NCBI RefSeq assembly: GCF_900156895.1
Contig: NZ_FTPD01000001.1
Coordinates: 261,327 to 325,326 of the forward strand
Origin: Mesorhizobium prunaredense
Lineage (GTDB): Bacteria; Pseudomonadota; Alphaproteobacteria; Rhizobiales; Rhizobiaceae
Direction of reading: 5' to 3'
Length of the DNA: 64,000 nt
In this document: positions 23,629 through 33,801 of the stretch, piece by piece
Layout of the letters: each line of letters begins with the position of its first letter
Numbering within the stretch: the first letter of the stretch is position 1
Notes under the pieces: model-generated
Seen by the model: only the letters and a program-made list of their open reading frames with translations
What the model was told of the DNA's origin: nothing
Databases searched by the model: none
Program-made: the position numbers and the translations under genes

Positions 23629-23815
23629 CTGCCCCTCATCCGCCTGCCGGCACCTTCTCCCCGTATAGTGACGGGGAGAAGGGAAGCTGGCCGCAACTTC
23701 AGCACCCTTCTGCAACGCTGGAGGTTGGCGAAATCCTTGTCGATGGCGCCCTTCTCCCCGTCACTATACGGGGAGAAGTGACCGGGGCGGCGGCGACATC
23801 GACAATTTGAGTGCC
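23629..23815. repeat. Palindromic mosaic repeat, family B copy 2
   Basis: About 187 bp. Two palindromes TTCTCCCCGTATAGTGACGG..GAA (near 23658) and the reverse form (near 23753-23780) flank the common core in the opposite orientation (23709-23735, TGCAACGCTGGAGGTTGGCG). The outer flanks match copy 1 near 8.0 kb. It separates the metH promoter from the ornithine cyclodeaminase relic. Confidence 0.83.
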
Positions 23816-23826
23816 GCCCGCCGGCG

Positions 23827-24140
23827 CTACAACGCCACCTGCGCAGTCTTCGCCGATGCCGCCCTGAGCAGCATCCCGAACAGGTCGCGCGGCGCGTCGG
23901 GGTCGGCCAGCATGTCGAGTTGCTGGCAGAGGCCGGTCGATGGCAACTGGTCCCTGATATAGCGCAGCGCCGAAAAATCCTCGATGGCGAAGCCGACGGA
24001 ATCGAACAGCGTGATCTGGCTGGCATCGCGGCGGCCTTCAGCCAAGCCAATGATGACCCGCCACAGCTCGGTCACCGGATGATCGGGTGCAAGCTGCTGG
24101 ATCTCGCCCTCGATGCGGGTCTGCGGCGACGCGGACGTCG
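23827..24140 (-). pseudogene. C-terminal fragment of ornithine cyclodeaminase (relic)
   Basis: The minus strand encodes about 100 residues that match the end of ornithine cyclodeaminase, the NAD-dependent enzyme turning ornithine into proline: PQTRIEGEIQQL, HPVTELWRVIIGL, ITLFDSVGFAIEDFSALRYI, then LADPDAPRDLFGMLLRAA. The N-terminal ~245 residues, including the NAD fold, are missing. Upstream of the fragment the frame is only the shadow of the neighbouring membrane-protein gene, whose stop is 16-30 bp away. No start codon or separate ribosome site is evident, so it is read as a decayed remnant. Confidence 0.82.
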
Positions 24141-24155
24141 CTTCCTTCTCTCGCG

Positions 24156-24920
24156 TCAGGAGAAGATCTCCGCCAGTTCGTCGACGCTGGTGCCTTCCTT
24201 GACCTGCCGCAACTCGACATAGCTGACCGCCGGGGCAACCGAGGTCACCACGGATACGACGGATGTCACCAGAGCATCCAGGATGAGAGCCGTTGTCACG
24301 CCAAAGACCATGACGAGTTGGCTCAAGACAAGCTGGATGACGATCACGGCTATGATCAGGATAATCCAGAATCCGAACAGCGCCCAGCGGCTCCCTTTGG
24401 TCAGCTCGCGACTGCGCTTCATGCTGCCGAACACCCCCCGCCGTTCCTGAACCAGAACCGGCACGGCGACCGACCAGCGGAGCCATAATATGATGCCGGG
24501 GACGATGAGCAGCATGAAGCCCAAACCCGCGCCAAGAGAGACCAGCAATGCGATGCCTATCACCGGCAGCAGGAGGGAGATTGCCATCTTGAGGCTGTCG
24601 CCCATTGATGGCCGCTTGCCGTTCAGATCCTCGATGGCCGCGCGCACCAGCGTCGCCTGCAAGATCGCTGCCAGGACCATGGAAACCAGCATGACGACGA
24701 TTGTAACGATAGCTCGTTGGACCGAGAACTCCGGAGCGCCTGTCTCGGTGCCGGTCGCCCAATTCCAGACCCAAAGCTGGTAGAGCAACGTTGGCAAGCC
24801 TGAAAACAGCACTGCCAGCCCGAGGCAAAGAACGATATTGCGGCTGATGACAGCAAAGCTGTCGTTGAAAACCCTGCCGATGCGAAACTTGTCCGGTCGT
24901 TCCAGTGTCGTTGAAACCAT
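24156..24920 (-). CDS. Polytopic membrane protein, GDPD-membrane-domain/YciC-like
   Basis: A 254-residue protein with about six hydrophobic helices (NIVLCLGLAVLFSGLPTLLY, AIVTIVVMLVSMVLAAIL, MAISLLLPVIGIALLVSLG, GLGFMLLIVPGIILWLRW, WALFGFWIILIIAVIVIQLVL and a C-terminal one). The block LIVPGIILWLRWSVAVPVLVQERRGVFGSMKRSRELTKG (about 135-173) is the hallmark of glycerophosphodiesterase-type membrane domains and related DUF families. Its role is unknown. It is divergent, with about 150 bp between, from the DUF4129-MoxR operon and is probably functionally tied to it. Confidence 0.75.
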   Translation of the reverse strand: MVSTTLERPDKFRIGRVFNDSFAVISRNIVLCLGLAVLFSGLPTLLYQLWVWNWATGTETGAPEFSVQRAIVTIVVMLVSMVLAAILQATLVRAAIEDLNGKRPSMGDSLKMAISLLLPVIGIALLVSLGAGLGFMLLIVPGIILWLRWSVAVPVLVQERRGVFGSMKRSRELTKGSRWALFGFWIILIIAVIVIQLVLSQLVMVFGVTTALILDALVTSVVSVVTSVAPAVSYVELRQVKEGTSVDELAEIFS

Positions 24921-25068
24921 GATGCGTCCCCTCGCTCAATCGCCGCATATCGGCTGGTGATCCCCGCATCAAATGTGCCAACATTGGAGATCGACGTCTA
25001 GCCCCACTTGCAATTGCCGTTGTGCATTGCCAGTGTCGACTGGGAACCACAGGTTGCAGGGGAAGCGG

Positions 25069-25701
25069 TTGGCAGTGGCACAGCCAGGCACAGCGGAAGC
25101 CGAATGGCTGGCAAGAGCGCATGAGCAGTTGATCTCGGATAAGTCGATCCAGTTCGACCTGCCGGCCTATGTGCCGCCCCAGCCGCCTGACTGGCTGAAG
25201 CCGCTGCTGGACCTGTTGTCGTCGCTCGGTCCCTACATGATCTACCTGTTCTGGGGGGCGGTGCTATCAGGTGCGGCGATCATCCTGCTCCTGGTCTTCC
25301 TCGAGATGAAAGGTATCGCCTGGCGCCTACCCTGGCAGCGCGCGCGGCGCGAAACCGAGGCGGAGGAAGCATGGCGTCCCGACGCCGGCGCCGCGCAGAT
25401 CCTGCTGTCGGAAGCCGACGCGCTGGCCGCGCGAGGCGACTATGACGAAGCGGTTCATCTCCTGCTTCGGCGCAGCGTCGCCGATATTGCCGGCCGGCTG
25501 CCGGATTTTTTGCGCCCGTCGCTCACGGCGCGCGACATCGCCGCTGCTGCTTCGGTTCCCGCCAAGGCCCGCGCGGCGTTTACCGAGATCGCACGCATCG
25601 TCGAAGCCGCATTGTTCGCGCGCAGGCCGGTCGGCGCCGAAGGCTGGCGGCAAGCACGCGGCGCCTATGAGCGGTTCGTCTTCCGGGATGCCTGGATATG
25701 A
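25069..25701 (+). CDS. DUF4129 domain-containing membrane protein
   Basis: About 210 residues: one membrane helix (YMIYLFWGAVLSGAAIILLLVFLEM, roughly residues 60-84), then a cytoplasmic DUF4129 domain (LLSEADALAARGDYDEAVHLLLRRSVADI to GAYERFVFRDAWI). No ATG precedes the conserved part sensibly. A TTG at 25069 or GTG at 25075 follows AGGGGAA and was preferred over the far ATG at 24973, whose first 30 residues look non-coding. It is first of a six-gene operon; its stop overlaps the next ATG by four bases. DUF4129 proteins recur beside MoxR ATPases. No enzymatic function is known. Confidence 0.75.
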   Translation: MAVAQPGTAEAEWLARAHEQLISDKSIQFDLPAYVPPQPPDWLKPLLDLLSSLGPYMIYLFWGAVLSGAAIILLLVFLEMKGIAWRLPWQRARRETEAEEAWRPDAGAAQILLSEADALAARGDYDEAVHLLLRRSVADIAGRLPDFLRPSLTARDIAAAASVPAKARAAFTEIARIVEAALFARRPVGAEGWRQARGAYERFVFRDAWI

Positions 25702-26889
25702 GTGCTGCGACGGTCGAACCAGCGGCACAGGAACCGTTCAATCGAAGAACGCTGTTTTGGGGCATTTTCGCCAGCCTGCTTGCGGCAGCGGGTTTCTTCC
25801 TGCTGTCCACCTATGCGCCCGACTTCCGGCAACCCGGCAATGGCGGCGCCACGCCGCTGTCGAAAAGCGGCGTCGGCTATGCTGGCCTGGCGGAATGGTT
25901 GCGGCTCACCGGCGAGACGCCGGCCATGGCGCGGACCGATCAGGATCTCGGCACCGACATGCTGCTGATCGTCACCATTTCGCCCGAGAGCGATCCCGCC
26001 GCGCTCGACCACATCCTCGAACTTCGGCAGGTCCTGAATACCCTTTTCGTGCTGCCCAAATGGCAAACCCTGCCGCTGGAGGAGCACGAAGGATGGAAGA
26101 TGAAATTCGGGCGATTGCCCGATCCCGTGGTGAACCAATGGCTCGGCCGGATCGCCAAAACAAAGATCGGCGTCGGCCAAAGCAAGGTGCGGCAACTCAA
26201 CGTCGAAGGCCGGCTCGTTGCCGCCCCCGACGAATTGCAGTGGGTGGCGGACGAGCATCCAATCATAGCAGCCGGCAACGACAAGGCTGTGCTCACCGAA
26301 CTCGACGACAAGCCTTTTTATATCCTGACCGACCCCGACCTGATCAACAACGCCGCGCTTGCGGATTCCGCCCAGGCGGCAGCCGCGCTCGACCTGATTG
26401 CATTGCTGCAACCCGAAAAGGGCCGGGTCATGTTCGATCTCACGCTGCATGGCGCGGGGCGAAAATACGACCTTGCCAAGCTACTGGTCGAACCGCCGTT
26501 TCTGGCGCTGACACTGACGATCCTGGCAGCGGCGGCGCTGGCTTTCCTGCACGGCATTGGCCGTTTCGGCCCGCCGCGCGCCGACCAGCGCGCCATTGCC
26601 TTCGGCAAGGGTGCGCTGGTGGATACGACGGCGATGCTGTTGCGGCGCGCCGGGCGGCTCGAGGAATTGGGAGGCCGTTACGCGGCCTTGATGCGGGTGC
26701 GCGCCGGCGCACTGCTGGGAGCGCCGCAGGGGCTGCAAGGCGAAGCGCTCGACCACTGGCTCGATTCTCGCGATAAGGACGAAGTCAGCGGATTCACCGC
26801 GCGGGCGCAAGCCGCCGGCGAGGCGAAAAACCTGACGCAAATGCACGAGGCAGCCGAGCGGCTGCACGATTGGACGGCAAGGAGGCTCG

Positions 26890-26903
<14 letters not shown>
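25698..26903 (+). CDS. DUF4350 domain-containing membrane protein
   Basis: A 401-residue protein. A membrane helix near residues 20-38 (LFWGIFASLLAAAGFFLLSTY) is followed by an outside DUF4350 domain (GVGYAGLAEWLRLTGE, MLLIVTISPES) of Rossmann-like type. A second helix pair lies near 260-290 (PPFLALTLTILAAAALAFL), with a cytoplasmic C-terminal region of about 110 residues. DUF4350 is of unknown function and typically sits between DUF4129 and MoxR genes, as here. The start overlaps the preceding gene (ATGA) and the end overlaps the MoxR start by 14 bases, so translation is probably coupled. Confidence 0.8.
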
Positions 26904-27842
<939 letters not shown>

Positions 27843-27846
<4 letters not shown>

Positions 27847-29153
27847 TCTATCCCAGCGGCCGAGCGGTGTGGGCGGCAGCGGCGGGCGCGGTGCCGGCCT
27901 TCCTGGTCGCGCTGGCGCTGCCGTCGCTGTGGTATCTCGGATTGCTGTGGATCTGCCTGCTGCTCGCCTTCCTGGCGGTGGACGCCGCGGCGGGACGCGC
28001 GCGGAAATCGCTGGCCGCCAGCCTCCACGCGCCGCCGCAGGTCGGTGTCGGCGGCCAGTTCACCGTCCATGTCGCCGCCCGTTTTTCAGGCCGGACGCGG
28101 ACCCTGGAGGCGCGCGTCGGTCATGATGAGCGCCTGGCGCCGATCGGCGGAACCGGCGGTCCCCTGGCTGCCACAAAGGATGGCGGATCGCTCGACCTGC
28201 GGTTCCAGGCGTTGCGGCGCGGCATCGCCAGCTTCGATCGTCTGTGGCTGCGCTGGCGCGGGCCGTTCGGACTGGTCTGGAACCAGATCGTCCTGCCTAT
28301 GGAAAGCAAGGTGGCAGTGTTGCCCGACGTCCGCAGCGCCCGCGACCAGGCGATCACGCTGCTGCAGCGCAACGCCCTGCCCGACGGGCATGCGCAGCGC
28401 CGGGCCGGCCAGGGCCGGGAATTCGAGGCGCTCAAGGATTATCAGCCCGGCATGGGCCGGAGGATGATCGACTGGAAGCGCAGCGCCCGCCACGGCAGGC
28501 TTCTGGCGCGCGAGTTCCGTATCGAGGAGAACAACAACATCGTGCTGGCCATCGACAGCGGACGCCTGATGTGCGAGCCGGTCGACGGCCTGCCGAAGGT
28601 GGACCGGGCGGTGGCGGCAGCCTTGCTGTCGGCGTTCATTGCGCTCAAGGGCGGCGACATGGTCAGCCTGTTCAGCTTCGATGCGCGGCCGCGCGTCGCC
28701 AGCGGCGCGGTGCGCGGCTCGGCCAGCTTCGCGATGATCCAGAAGCGGGCGGTTGAGATCGACTATTCCAACGAGGAGACCAATTTCACCCTGGCGCTGA
28801 CCACGCTTGCGGCGAGGCTCGACCGGCGCTCTCTGGTCATCATCTTCACCGACTTCGTCGATCCGATCAGCGCGGAATTGATGCTGCGCACCGTCGGCCG
28901 GCTCACCGAGCGGCATCTGGTGCTGTTCATGATGATCAGGGATGTCGAATTGGAGAGCTTGGCCGACATGCCGCCTTCATCCGGCGAGGATGTCGCCCGC
29001 GCCGTTGTCGCCGGCGGGCTTTTGCGCGAAAGGCAGGTCGTCATCGGCCGGTTGCGGCTGCTTGGCGCGCATGTGATCGAAGCCGACCATCAAAGGCTGG
29101 GGCCGGCGCTGGTCGAGCGCTACCTGCAGTTCAAGCACGAGGATTTGTTGTGA
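27843..29153 (+). CDS. DUF58 domain-containing protein (von Willebrand-like)
   Basis: A 436-residue protein. Two short hydrophobic helices at the N-terminus (AVWAAAAGAVPAFLVALALPSLWYLGLLWICLLLAFLAV) anchor it in the membrane. The DUF58 block (GQGREFEALKDYQPGMGRRMIDWKRSARHGRLLAREF, about 196-232) precedes a von Willebrand A-like domain. Its metal site is reduced to AIDSGRLM instead of full DxSxS, as is usual in this subgroup. Partner of the MoxR ATPase by context. The start ATG or GTG-like codon overlaps the MoxR stop, and the end overlaps the next gene by four bases. Confidence 0.9.
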
Positions 29154-30181
29154 CTGCGCCAGTACCCGGCGATGTTCGACGCGGCGATGCCGTACGCCAG
29201 TCGTTGGCCAGCTTCCGTCGGGAGCGCGAGGCCGACTGGAAGGCGTTCGAGGCGCTACTCGCCCGCGTCGAGAAACGCGCCCCGCGAACACTGTCGGAAG
29301 AAGAGCTGCTGTCGCTTCCGTTGCTCTACCGGTCGGCATTGTCTTCGCTTTCGGTGGCGAGAGCGACATCCCTCGACAGTGCGCTGATCGCCTATCTCGA
29401 ATCCCTGTCGCTGCGGGGATATTTTTATCTCTATGGGGCACGCCGCGGACTACGGCAGCGTGTTGGCGATTTCTTCCTGCATGACTGGCCCGGTGCCATC
29501 CGCGAATTGTGGCGCGAGACGCTGGTGTCAGTGGCGCTGATGTTTGTCGGCATCGGCGCCGGCGCCTGGCTGGTAGCGTCCGACAAGGGCTGGTTCGACG
29601 CGATCATCCCGTCAGGCCTGGCTGCCGGCCGTGGCCCCGACGCTTCGGCCGAGTTGCTGCGCAGCATGCTTTATGACGGCGATAACGGCTTTCTCTCGGG
29701 CTTTGCTGCTTATCTTTTCACCCACAACGTCCAGGTCGCAATCCTCGCCTTCGCGCTTGGATTTGCTTTCGCCGTGCCGACGGTGCTGCTGATGCTGTTC
29801 AACGGCTGCATGCTGGGTGCGCTGTTCCAGGTCTATTGGGCAAAGGGGCTTGGCATGGAACTTGGCGGCTGGCTGGCCATTCACGGCACCACCGAATTGT
29901 TCGCCATCGCAGTGGCCGGCGCTGCCGGCATGCGGATCGGCACGCGCATCGCCTTTCCCGGCGAATTGACCCGCATGACGGCAGCGGCCCATGCCGGACG
30001 CATCGCGGCGACCGCGATGGTCGGCGTTTCGATCATGCTGCTGTTTGCCGGACTGCTCGAGGGCATCGGCAGGCAGACGATCACCAGCGACGTCACCCGC
30101 TATGCCATTGGCAGCGGCATGCTCGCACTGTGGATCGGCTACTTCTACCTGTTCCAGGTGGTGCGCAATGGCGATCGCTAG
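29150..30181 (+). CDS. SpoIIM (stage II sporulation protein M)-like membrane protein
   Basis: A 343-residue protein. A cytoplasmic N-terminal helical region (about 110 residues) is followed by five to six membrane helices. The family signature is clear: YLFTHNVQVAILAFALGFAFAVPTVLLMLFNGCMLGALF (about 186-224) and IHGTTELFAIAVAGAAGMRIG (about 243-263). In sporulating bacteria SpoIIM belongs to the peptidoglycan-degrading engulfment machine. Non-sporulating homologues beside MoxR genes have no proven role, so only the family is claimed. The start overlaps the DUF58 gene by four bases; the end overlaps the RDD gene by 14. Confidence 0.88.
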   Translation: MTAPVPGDVRRGDAVRQSLASFRREREADWKAFEALLARVEKRAPRTLSEEELLSLPLLYRSALSSLSVARATSLDSALIAYLESLSLRGYFYLYGARRGLRQRVGDFFLHDWPGAIRELWRETLVSVALMFVGIGAGAWLVASDKGWFDAIIPSGLAAGRGPDASAELLRSMLYDGDNGFLSGFAAYLFTHNVQVAILAFALGFAFAVPTVLLMLFNGCMLGALFQVYWAKGLGMELGGWLAIHGTTELFAIAVAGAAGMRIGTRIAFPGELTRMTAAAHAGRIAATAMVGVSIMLLFAGLLEGIGRQTITSDVTRYAIGSGMLALWIGYFYLFQVVRNGDR

Positions 30182-31034
30182 ACGCGCCGCGCTGGCGACA
30201 ATGCGCTCGCTGATCACGCCTGAAGGTGTCGACCTCCAGATCAAGCTGGCCGACGCCGGCACACGGGCTGCCGCTTTCCTGCTCGATGTCGTGTTTATCG
30301 CCACGGCTGCAATCACGGTCACGATTGTTGCGCTGTTCGGGGTAACAGGTTTCGGCACCGACAAATTGCAGCCGCTTTTCATCGTCTGGATCATCGCGAT
30401 CTTTTTTCTGCGAAACGTCTACTTCATCGCCTTCGAGGCGGGCCGGCGCGCGTCGACCCCCGGAAAGCGGATCATCGGCGTCAGGGTGGCGTCACGCAAC
30501 GGAGCCGGCCTGTCGGTCGATCAGGTCATCGCCCGCAATCTGATGCGCGAGATCGAGGTCTTTCTGCCGCTGTCGATTATCGCCGGACGCAGTGGGATGG
30601 GCGTCGCCGATACGCTGACGACAGTTTTTGGGCTGGTATGGGCGCTACTGTTCGCCTTGTTCCCGCTGTTCAATCGCGACCGGTTGCGGATTGGCGACCT
30701 CCTGGCGGGAACCTGGGTCGTCGAGGCGCCTAAGCGCACGCTGATGGAGGATCTGTCGGCACGAAAAGATCCGGTTGCCAGGACTTTTCAGTTCAGCCAT
30801 GCCCAGCTCGATGCCTATGGCATCGCCGAACTGCACAAGCTGGAGGAGGTGCTGCGCCGCGACGACTATTTCGCGCTGCGGGCGGTGGCTGAGACGATCG
30901 GACGCAAGATCGGCTCAACGCCGCAGGCGCATGACGCCCGCCCGTTCCTGACCGCGTATTACGGCGACCTGCGAGCCCATCTCGAGCGAAAGCTGCTGCT
31001 GGGCAAGCGAAAGGAAGACAAGCATCAGCGTTAG
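30168..31034 (+). CDS. RDD family membrane protein
   Basis: About 288 residues. The RDD domain holds helices at TRAAAFLLDVVFIATAAITVTIVALFG, PLFIVWIIAIFFLRNVYFIAF and TVFGLVWALLFALFPLFN. The diagnostic RRASTPGKRIIGVRV and RDRLRIGDLLAGTWVVE flank them. A soluble C-terminal tail of about 90 residues (LDAYGIAELHKLEEVLRRDDYFALRAVAETIGRKIG) is typical of RDD proteins next to SpoIIM genes. RDD proteins have been linked to transport in a few cases; none is assigned here. The ATG at 30168, inside the previous gene, continues the coupled pattern; ATG 30201 is the alternative. Last gene of the operon. Confidence 0.85.
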   Translation: MAIARRAALATMRSLITPEGVDLQIKLADAGTRAAAFLLDVVFIATAAITVTIVALFGVTGFGTDKLQPLFIVWIIAIFFLRNVYFIAFEAGRRASTPGKRIIGVRVASRNGAGLSVDQVIARNLMREIEVFLPLSIIAGRSGMGVADTLTTVFGLVWALLFALFPLFNRDRLRIGDLLAGTWVVEAPKRTLMEDLSARKDPVARTFQFSHAQLDAYGIAELHKLEEVLRRDDYFALRAVAETIGRKIGSTPQAHDARPFLTAYYGDLRAHLERKLLLGKRKEDKHQR

Positions 31035-31049
31035 GAACGAAAGGCCGTC

Positions 31050-31736
31050 TTACCCCACCCACTTCTCGTAGTCCGACACCAAGAGGTGCAGCGGCGCGAC
31101 GTCCTCGTCGATGTCCGCGAAGCGGCCGATCGGCTCGCGGAAGACATTGTCGGTGAGATCGTCGTTGACGGTCGAAACCTCGCCGATCAGCACGTCCTTG
31201 CCCTCGGCCCAGAAGGCGTGCCAGACGCCCGGCAGCAGCGTGACGCTCTCGCCCGGATCGAGCTTCAAGAGCCCGCCCGCCGGCAGCCGGTGGATGGTCC
31301 CGTCGACCGGCACCGATACTTCCGCCTTCGGATCGATGCCGCCGTCGCGATCGTGCATGAACAGCTCCAGCACCAGCTTGCCGCCGCCGCGGTTGATGAT
31401 GTCTTCGGCCTTGATGTTGTGGCGATGCATCGGCGACAGCTGATCCTTGCGCGAGATCATGATCTTCTCGGCATAGAGCATGCCCATGCCCTTCTTCATG
31501 TCCTCGTAGCGACCGTTGCGAACGGTGAACAGGAAGAGGCCGAGCTCGTCGAACTTGCCCTGGCCGTAATCGGTGATGTCCCAGCCGAGCCGCGAGGAGA
31601 AGATGGCCGACGAATCCTGCCGGCGCGCCTTCATCTGTTCCGGGCTCCAATAGGCGAAGGGCGGCATGATGTAGCCGAACGAACGGATGAAGGCATCGGC
31701 GTCGCGGATGATGTCGTTGATAGCGGAGCGTTTCAT
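31050..31736 (-). CDS. D-lyxose isomerase-type sugar isomerase
   Basis: A 228-residue cupin-fold protein. The metal-binding set characteristic of D-lyxose/D-mannose isomerases is seen: LSPMHRHNIKAEDIINRGGG (two His and one Glu) and LLPGVWHAFWAE. The N-terminal part reads FGYIMPPFAYWSPEQMKAR, as in family members. It would interconvert D-lyxose with D-xylulose or D-mannose with D-fructose. The ATG at 31736 follows GGAAGGA. It is divergent from a D-threonine-aldolase-type gene, with a 146-bp shared promoter region, and convergent with the RDD gene, whose end is only 15 bp away. Confidence 0.87.
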   Translation of the reverse strand: MKRSAINDIIRDADAFIRSFGYIMPPFAYWSPEQMKARRQDSSAIFSSRLGWDITDYGQGKFDELGLFLFTVRNGRYEDMKKGMGMLYAEKIMISRKDQLSPMHRHNIKAEDIINRGGGKLVLELFMHDRDGGIDPKAEVSVPVDGTIHRLPAGGLLKLDPGESVTLLPGVWHAFWAEGKDVLIGEVSTVNDDLTDNVFREPIGRFADIDEDVAPLHLLVSDYEKWVG

Positions 31737-31882
31737 GGTTGTGGTTCCTTCCCGTCGGCTTGGGTGATCCCCAAACCGAATAGCCGAACACCGATCCGGT
31801 GTCGACGTAAACCGCGTGCTGGCCTCATGACATCCGGGCCGATCAAGGCCATAAGTCCAGGCAAATCCCAAGGTGAAATTCC

Positions 31883-32941
31883 ATGCTGAGCGTAGACGAC
31901 CTCGATACACCGGCGATCCTGATCGATGTCGACCGCGCCGAAGCCAACATCGCGCGGGCGCAGGCCCACGCCGACCGCCACGGGCTGAAGCTCAGGCCGC
32001 ACATCAAGACCCACAAATTGCCCTACTGGGCCAAGAAGCAGATCGCAGCCGGTGCCGTCGGCATCACCTGCCAGAAGATCGGTGAAGCCGAGGTGATGGC
32101 CGATGCCGGGCTCACCGACATTTTTCTGCCTTACAACATTGTTGGCCGCGCCAAGCTGGAGCGCCTCAAGGCACTGCACGGCCGTGTGACGCTGTCGGTG
32201 ACGGCAGACAGCATGGAGACGTTTAACGGGCTCGCCGCCACCTTCAACGATCCAGGCCAGCCGCTACAGGTGCTGGTGGAATGCGATACCGGCATGGGCC
32301 GCTGCGGCGTCCAGTCGGCCAGCGAGGCTGTCGCACTGGCCAGACGGATCGACAAGGCCAAGGGGCTCGCCTTCGGCGGGCTGATGACCTATCCGGCGGC
32401 AGGCCGCGCTGCCGAGGCCGAGACTTGGCTCGCCGATGCGCGCAACGCGCTCGCCGCATCCGGCCTTGCCTGCCGACGCATCTCCAGCGGCGGCACGCCG
32501 GATATGTGGCGCTCGAGCGAGGCTTCCGTCGTCACCGAGTACCGCCCCGGCACCTACATCTATCTCGACCGCTACCAGGTCGCCAAGGGCGTCGGAAGCC
32601 TCGACGATTGCGCGCTGACGGTGCTGTCGACGGTGGTCAGCCATCCGACGCCGACACGGGCCATTCTCGATGCTGGCAGCAAGGCGTTGTCCAGCGACAC
32701 GCTGGGGCTGCCCGATTTCGGCGAGTTGCTAGGCATTGCGGGCGCCACCGTCACCAGCCTCAGCGAGGAGCACGGCAACGTGACGCTTTCCGGCGACGCC
32801 AGGCTGCATATCGGCGAGCGCGTGCGCATCGTGCCCGACCATTGCTGCGTCGTCACCAATCTTTTCGACGAGGTGCATCTGATCACCGGAGAACGGGTGC
32901 TCGAGACGCTGCCGGTGGCGGCGCGCGGCCGCATGGGGTAG
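31883..32941 (+). CDS. D-threonine aldolase / D-serine dehydratase-like PLP enzyme
   Basis: A 352-residue fold-type III PLP enzyme. The N-terminal TIM barrel starts LDTPAILIDVDRAEANIARAQ, and the lysine forming the internal aldimine is in LRPHIKTHKLPYWAK (about residues 35-49). A C-terminal beta domain carries the metal ligands in VPDHCCVVTNLFDEV. It would cleave D-threonine or related D-beta-hydroxy amino acids to glycine and aldehyde, or deaminate D-serine. Length and motifs favour the aldolase group. Transcribed away from the lyxose isomerase-type gene. Confidence 0.86.
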   Translation: MLSVDDLDTPAILIDVDRAEANIARAQAHADRHGLKLRPHIKTHKLPYWAKKQIAAGAVGITCQKIGEAEVMADAGLTDIFLPYNIVGRAKLERLKALHGRVTLSVTADSMETFNGLAATFNDPGQPLQVLVECDTGMGRCGVQSASEAVALARRIDKAKGLAFGGLMTYPAAGRAAEAETWLADARNALAASGLACRRISSGGTPDMWRSSEASVVTEYRPGTYIYLDRYQVAKGVGSLDDCALTVLSTVVSHPTPTRAILDAGSKALSSDTLGLPDFGELLGIAGATVTSLSEEHGNVTLSGDARLHIGERVRIVPDHCCVVTNLFDEVHLITGERVLETLPVAARGRMG

Positions 32942-32981
32942 CGCCTCAATTTCTCGAACGCTGGCGGGACAGCGACGGAAC

Positions 32982-33734
32982 TCAGCTAGCCTGCCGTGCC
33001 GCAACCCGCCGCATGGCAATCACCCGGCGACGCAGGATTTCCGTGCGCATCGCCATCAGGTGCAGCGCGAAGAACAGCACGGTAAAACCCAGAGCCATCA
33101 CCAGCAACGGCCGCAACAGGCTGGGATCGATGGTCGGCCCGCCGAGCCGGAACACCGAAGCCGGCTGATGCAGCGTGTTCCACCAGTCGACCGAGAATTT
33201 GATGATCGGGATGTTGATGAAGCCGACCAGGGTGATGATTGCGGCGGCCCAGGCGGCGCGCGCCGCATCGTCGAGGGCCCTCGTCAGCGCGATGATGCCG
33301 AGATACATCAGGAACAGCACGAACACCGAGGTCAGCCGCGCATCCCACACCCACCAGGTGCCCCACATCGGCTTGCCCCAGATCGAACCGGTGATCAGCG
33401 CGAGCGCTGTAAAGACGGCGCCGATGGGTGCCGCCGATTTCAGCGCGACGTCGGCCAGCGGATGGCGCCATACCAGCGTGCCCAATGCGGAAACCGCCAT
33501 CAGCGTGAAACACATCATGGCCAGCCAAGCGAAGGGCACATGGATGTACATGATACGTACGGTGATGCCTTGCTGGAAATCCTCCGGCGCCGTGAAGCTC
33601 ATGTAGAGCCCGGCGGCCAGGAGGAGTGTGGCGATGGTTGCCAGCCACGGCACCACCTTGTCGGCCAACCCGACAAACCGCGTCGGGTTGGCGAAATCCA
33701 TCCAGCCGCTGAGGCGTGAAGTCAGGTCACTCAT
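32982..33734 (-). CDS. ccmC: Cytochrome c maturation heme exporter subunit CcmC
   Basis: A 250-residue inner-membrane protein with six helices that loads heme onto CcmE during cytochrome c assembly. The tryptophan-rich heme motif is MWGTWWVWDARLTS (about residues 122-135). The conserved periplasmic histidines lie in YIHVPFAWLAM (about 64) and WWNTLHQPASVF (about 185). The ATG at 33734 is preceded by no obvious strong site. ccmA, ccmB, ccmD and ccmG, normally adjacent, are not here: ndvA lies upstream and an unrelated convergent gene downstream. Confidence 0.95.
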   Translation of the reverse strand: MSDLTSRLSGWMDFANPTRFVGLADKVVPWLATIATLLLAAGLYMSFTAPEDFQQGITVRIMYIHVPFAWLAMMCFTLMAVSALGTLVWRHPLADVALKSAAPIGAVFTALALITGSIWGKPMWGTWWVWDARLTSVFVLFLMYLGIIALTRALDDAARAAWAAAIITLVGFINIPIIKFSVDWWNTLHQPASVFRLGGPTIDPSLLRPLLVMALGFTVLFFALHLMAMRTEILRRRVIAMRRVAARQAS

Positions 33735-33801
33735 GCAGCTTTACATAAACCGGCGACGCGTCTGGGGCAATCGAGTGGCGGTGTCGCAGGTGCGCGTTCC
33801 C

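Noticed and set aside
31035..31049. Missing N-terminal half of ornithine cyclodeaminase at the far side of the MoxR locus
   Set aside because: The gap is only 15 bp and the next gene is an unrelated isomerase, so the simple idea of an insertion splitting the gene is not supported.
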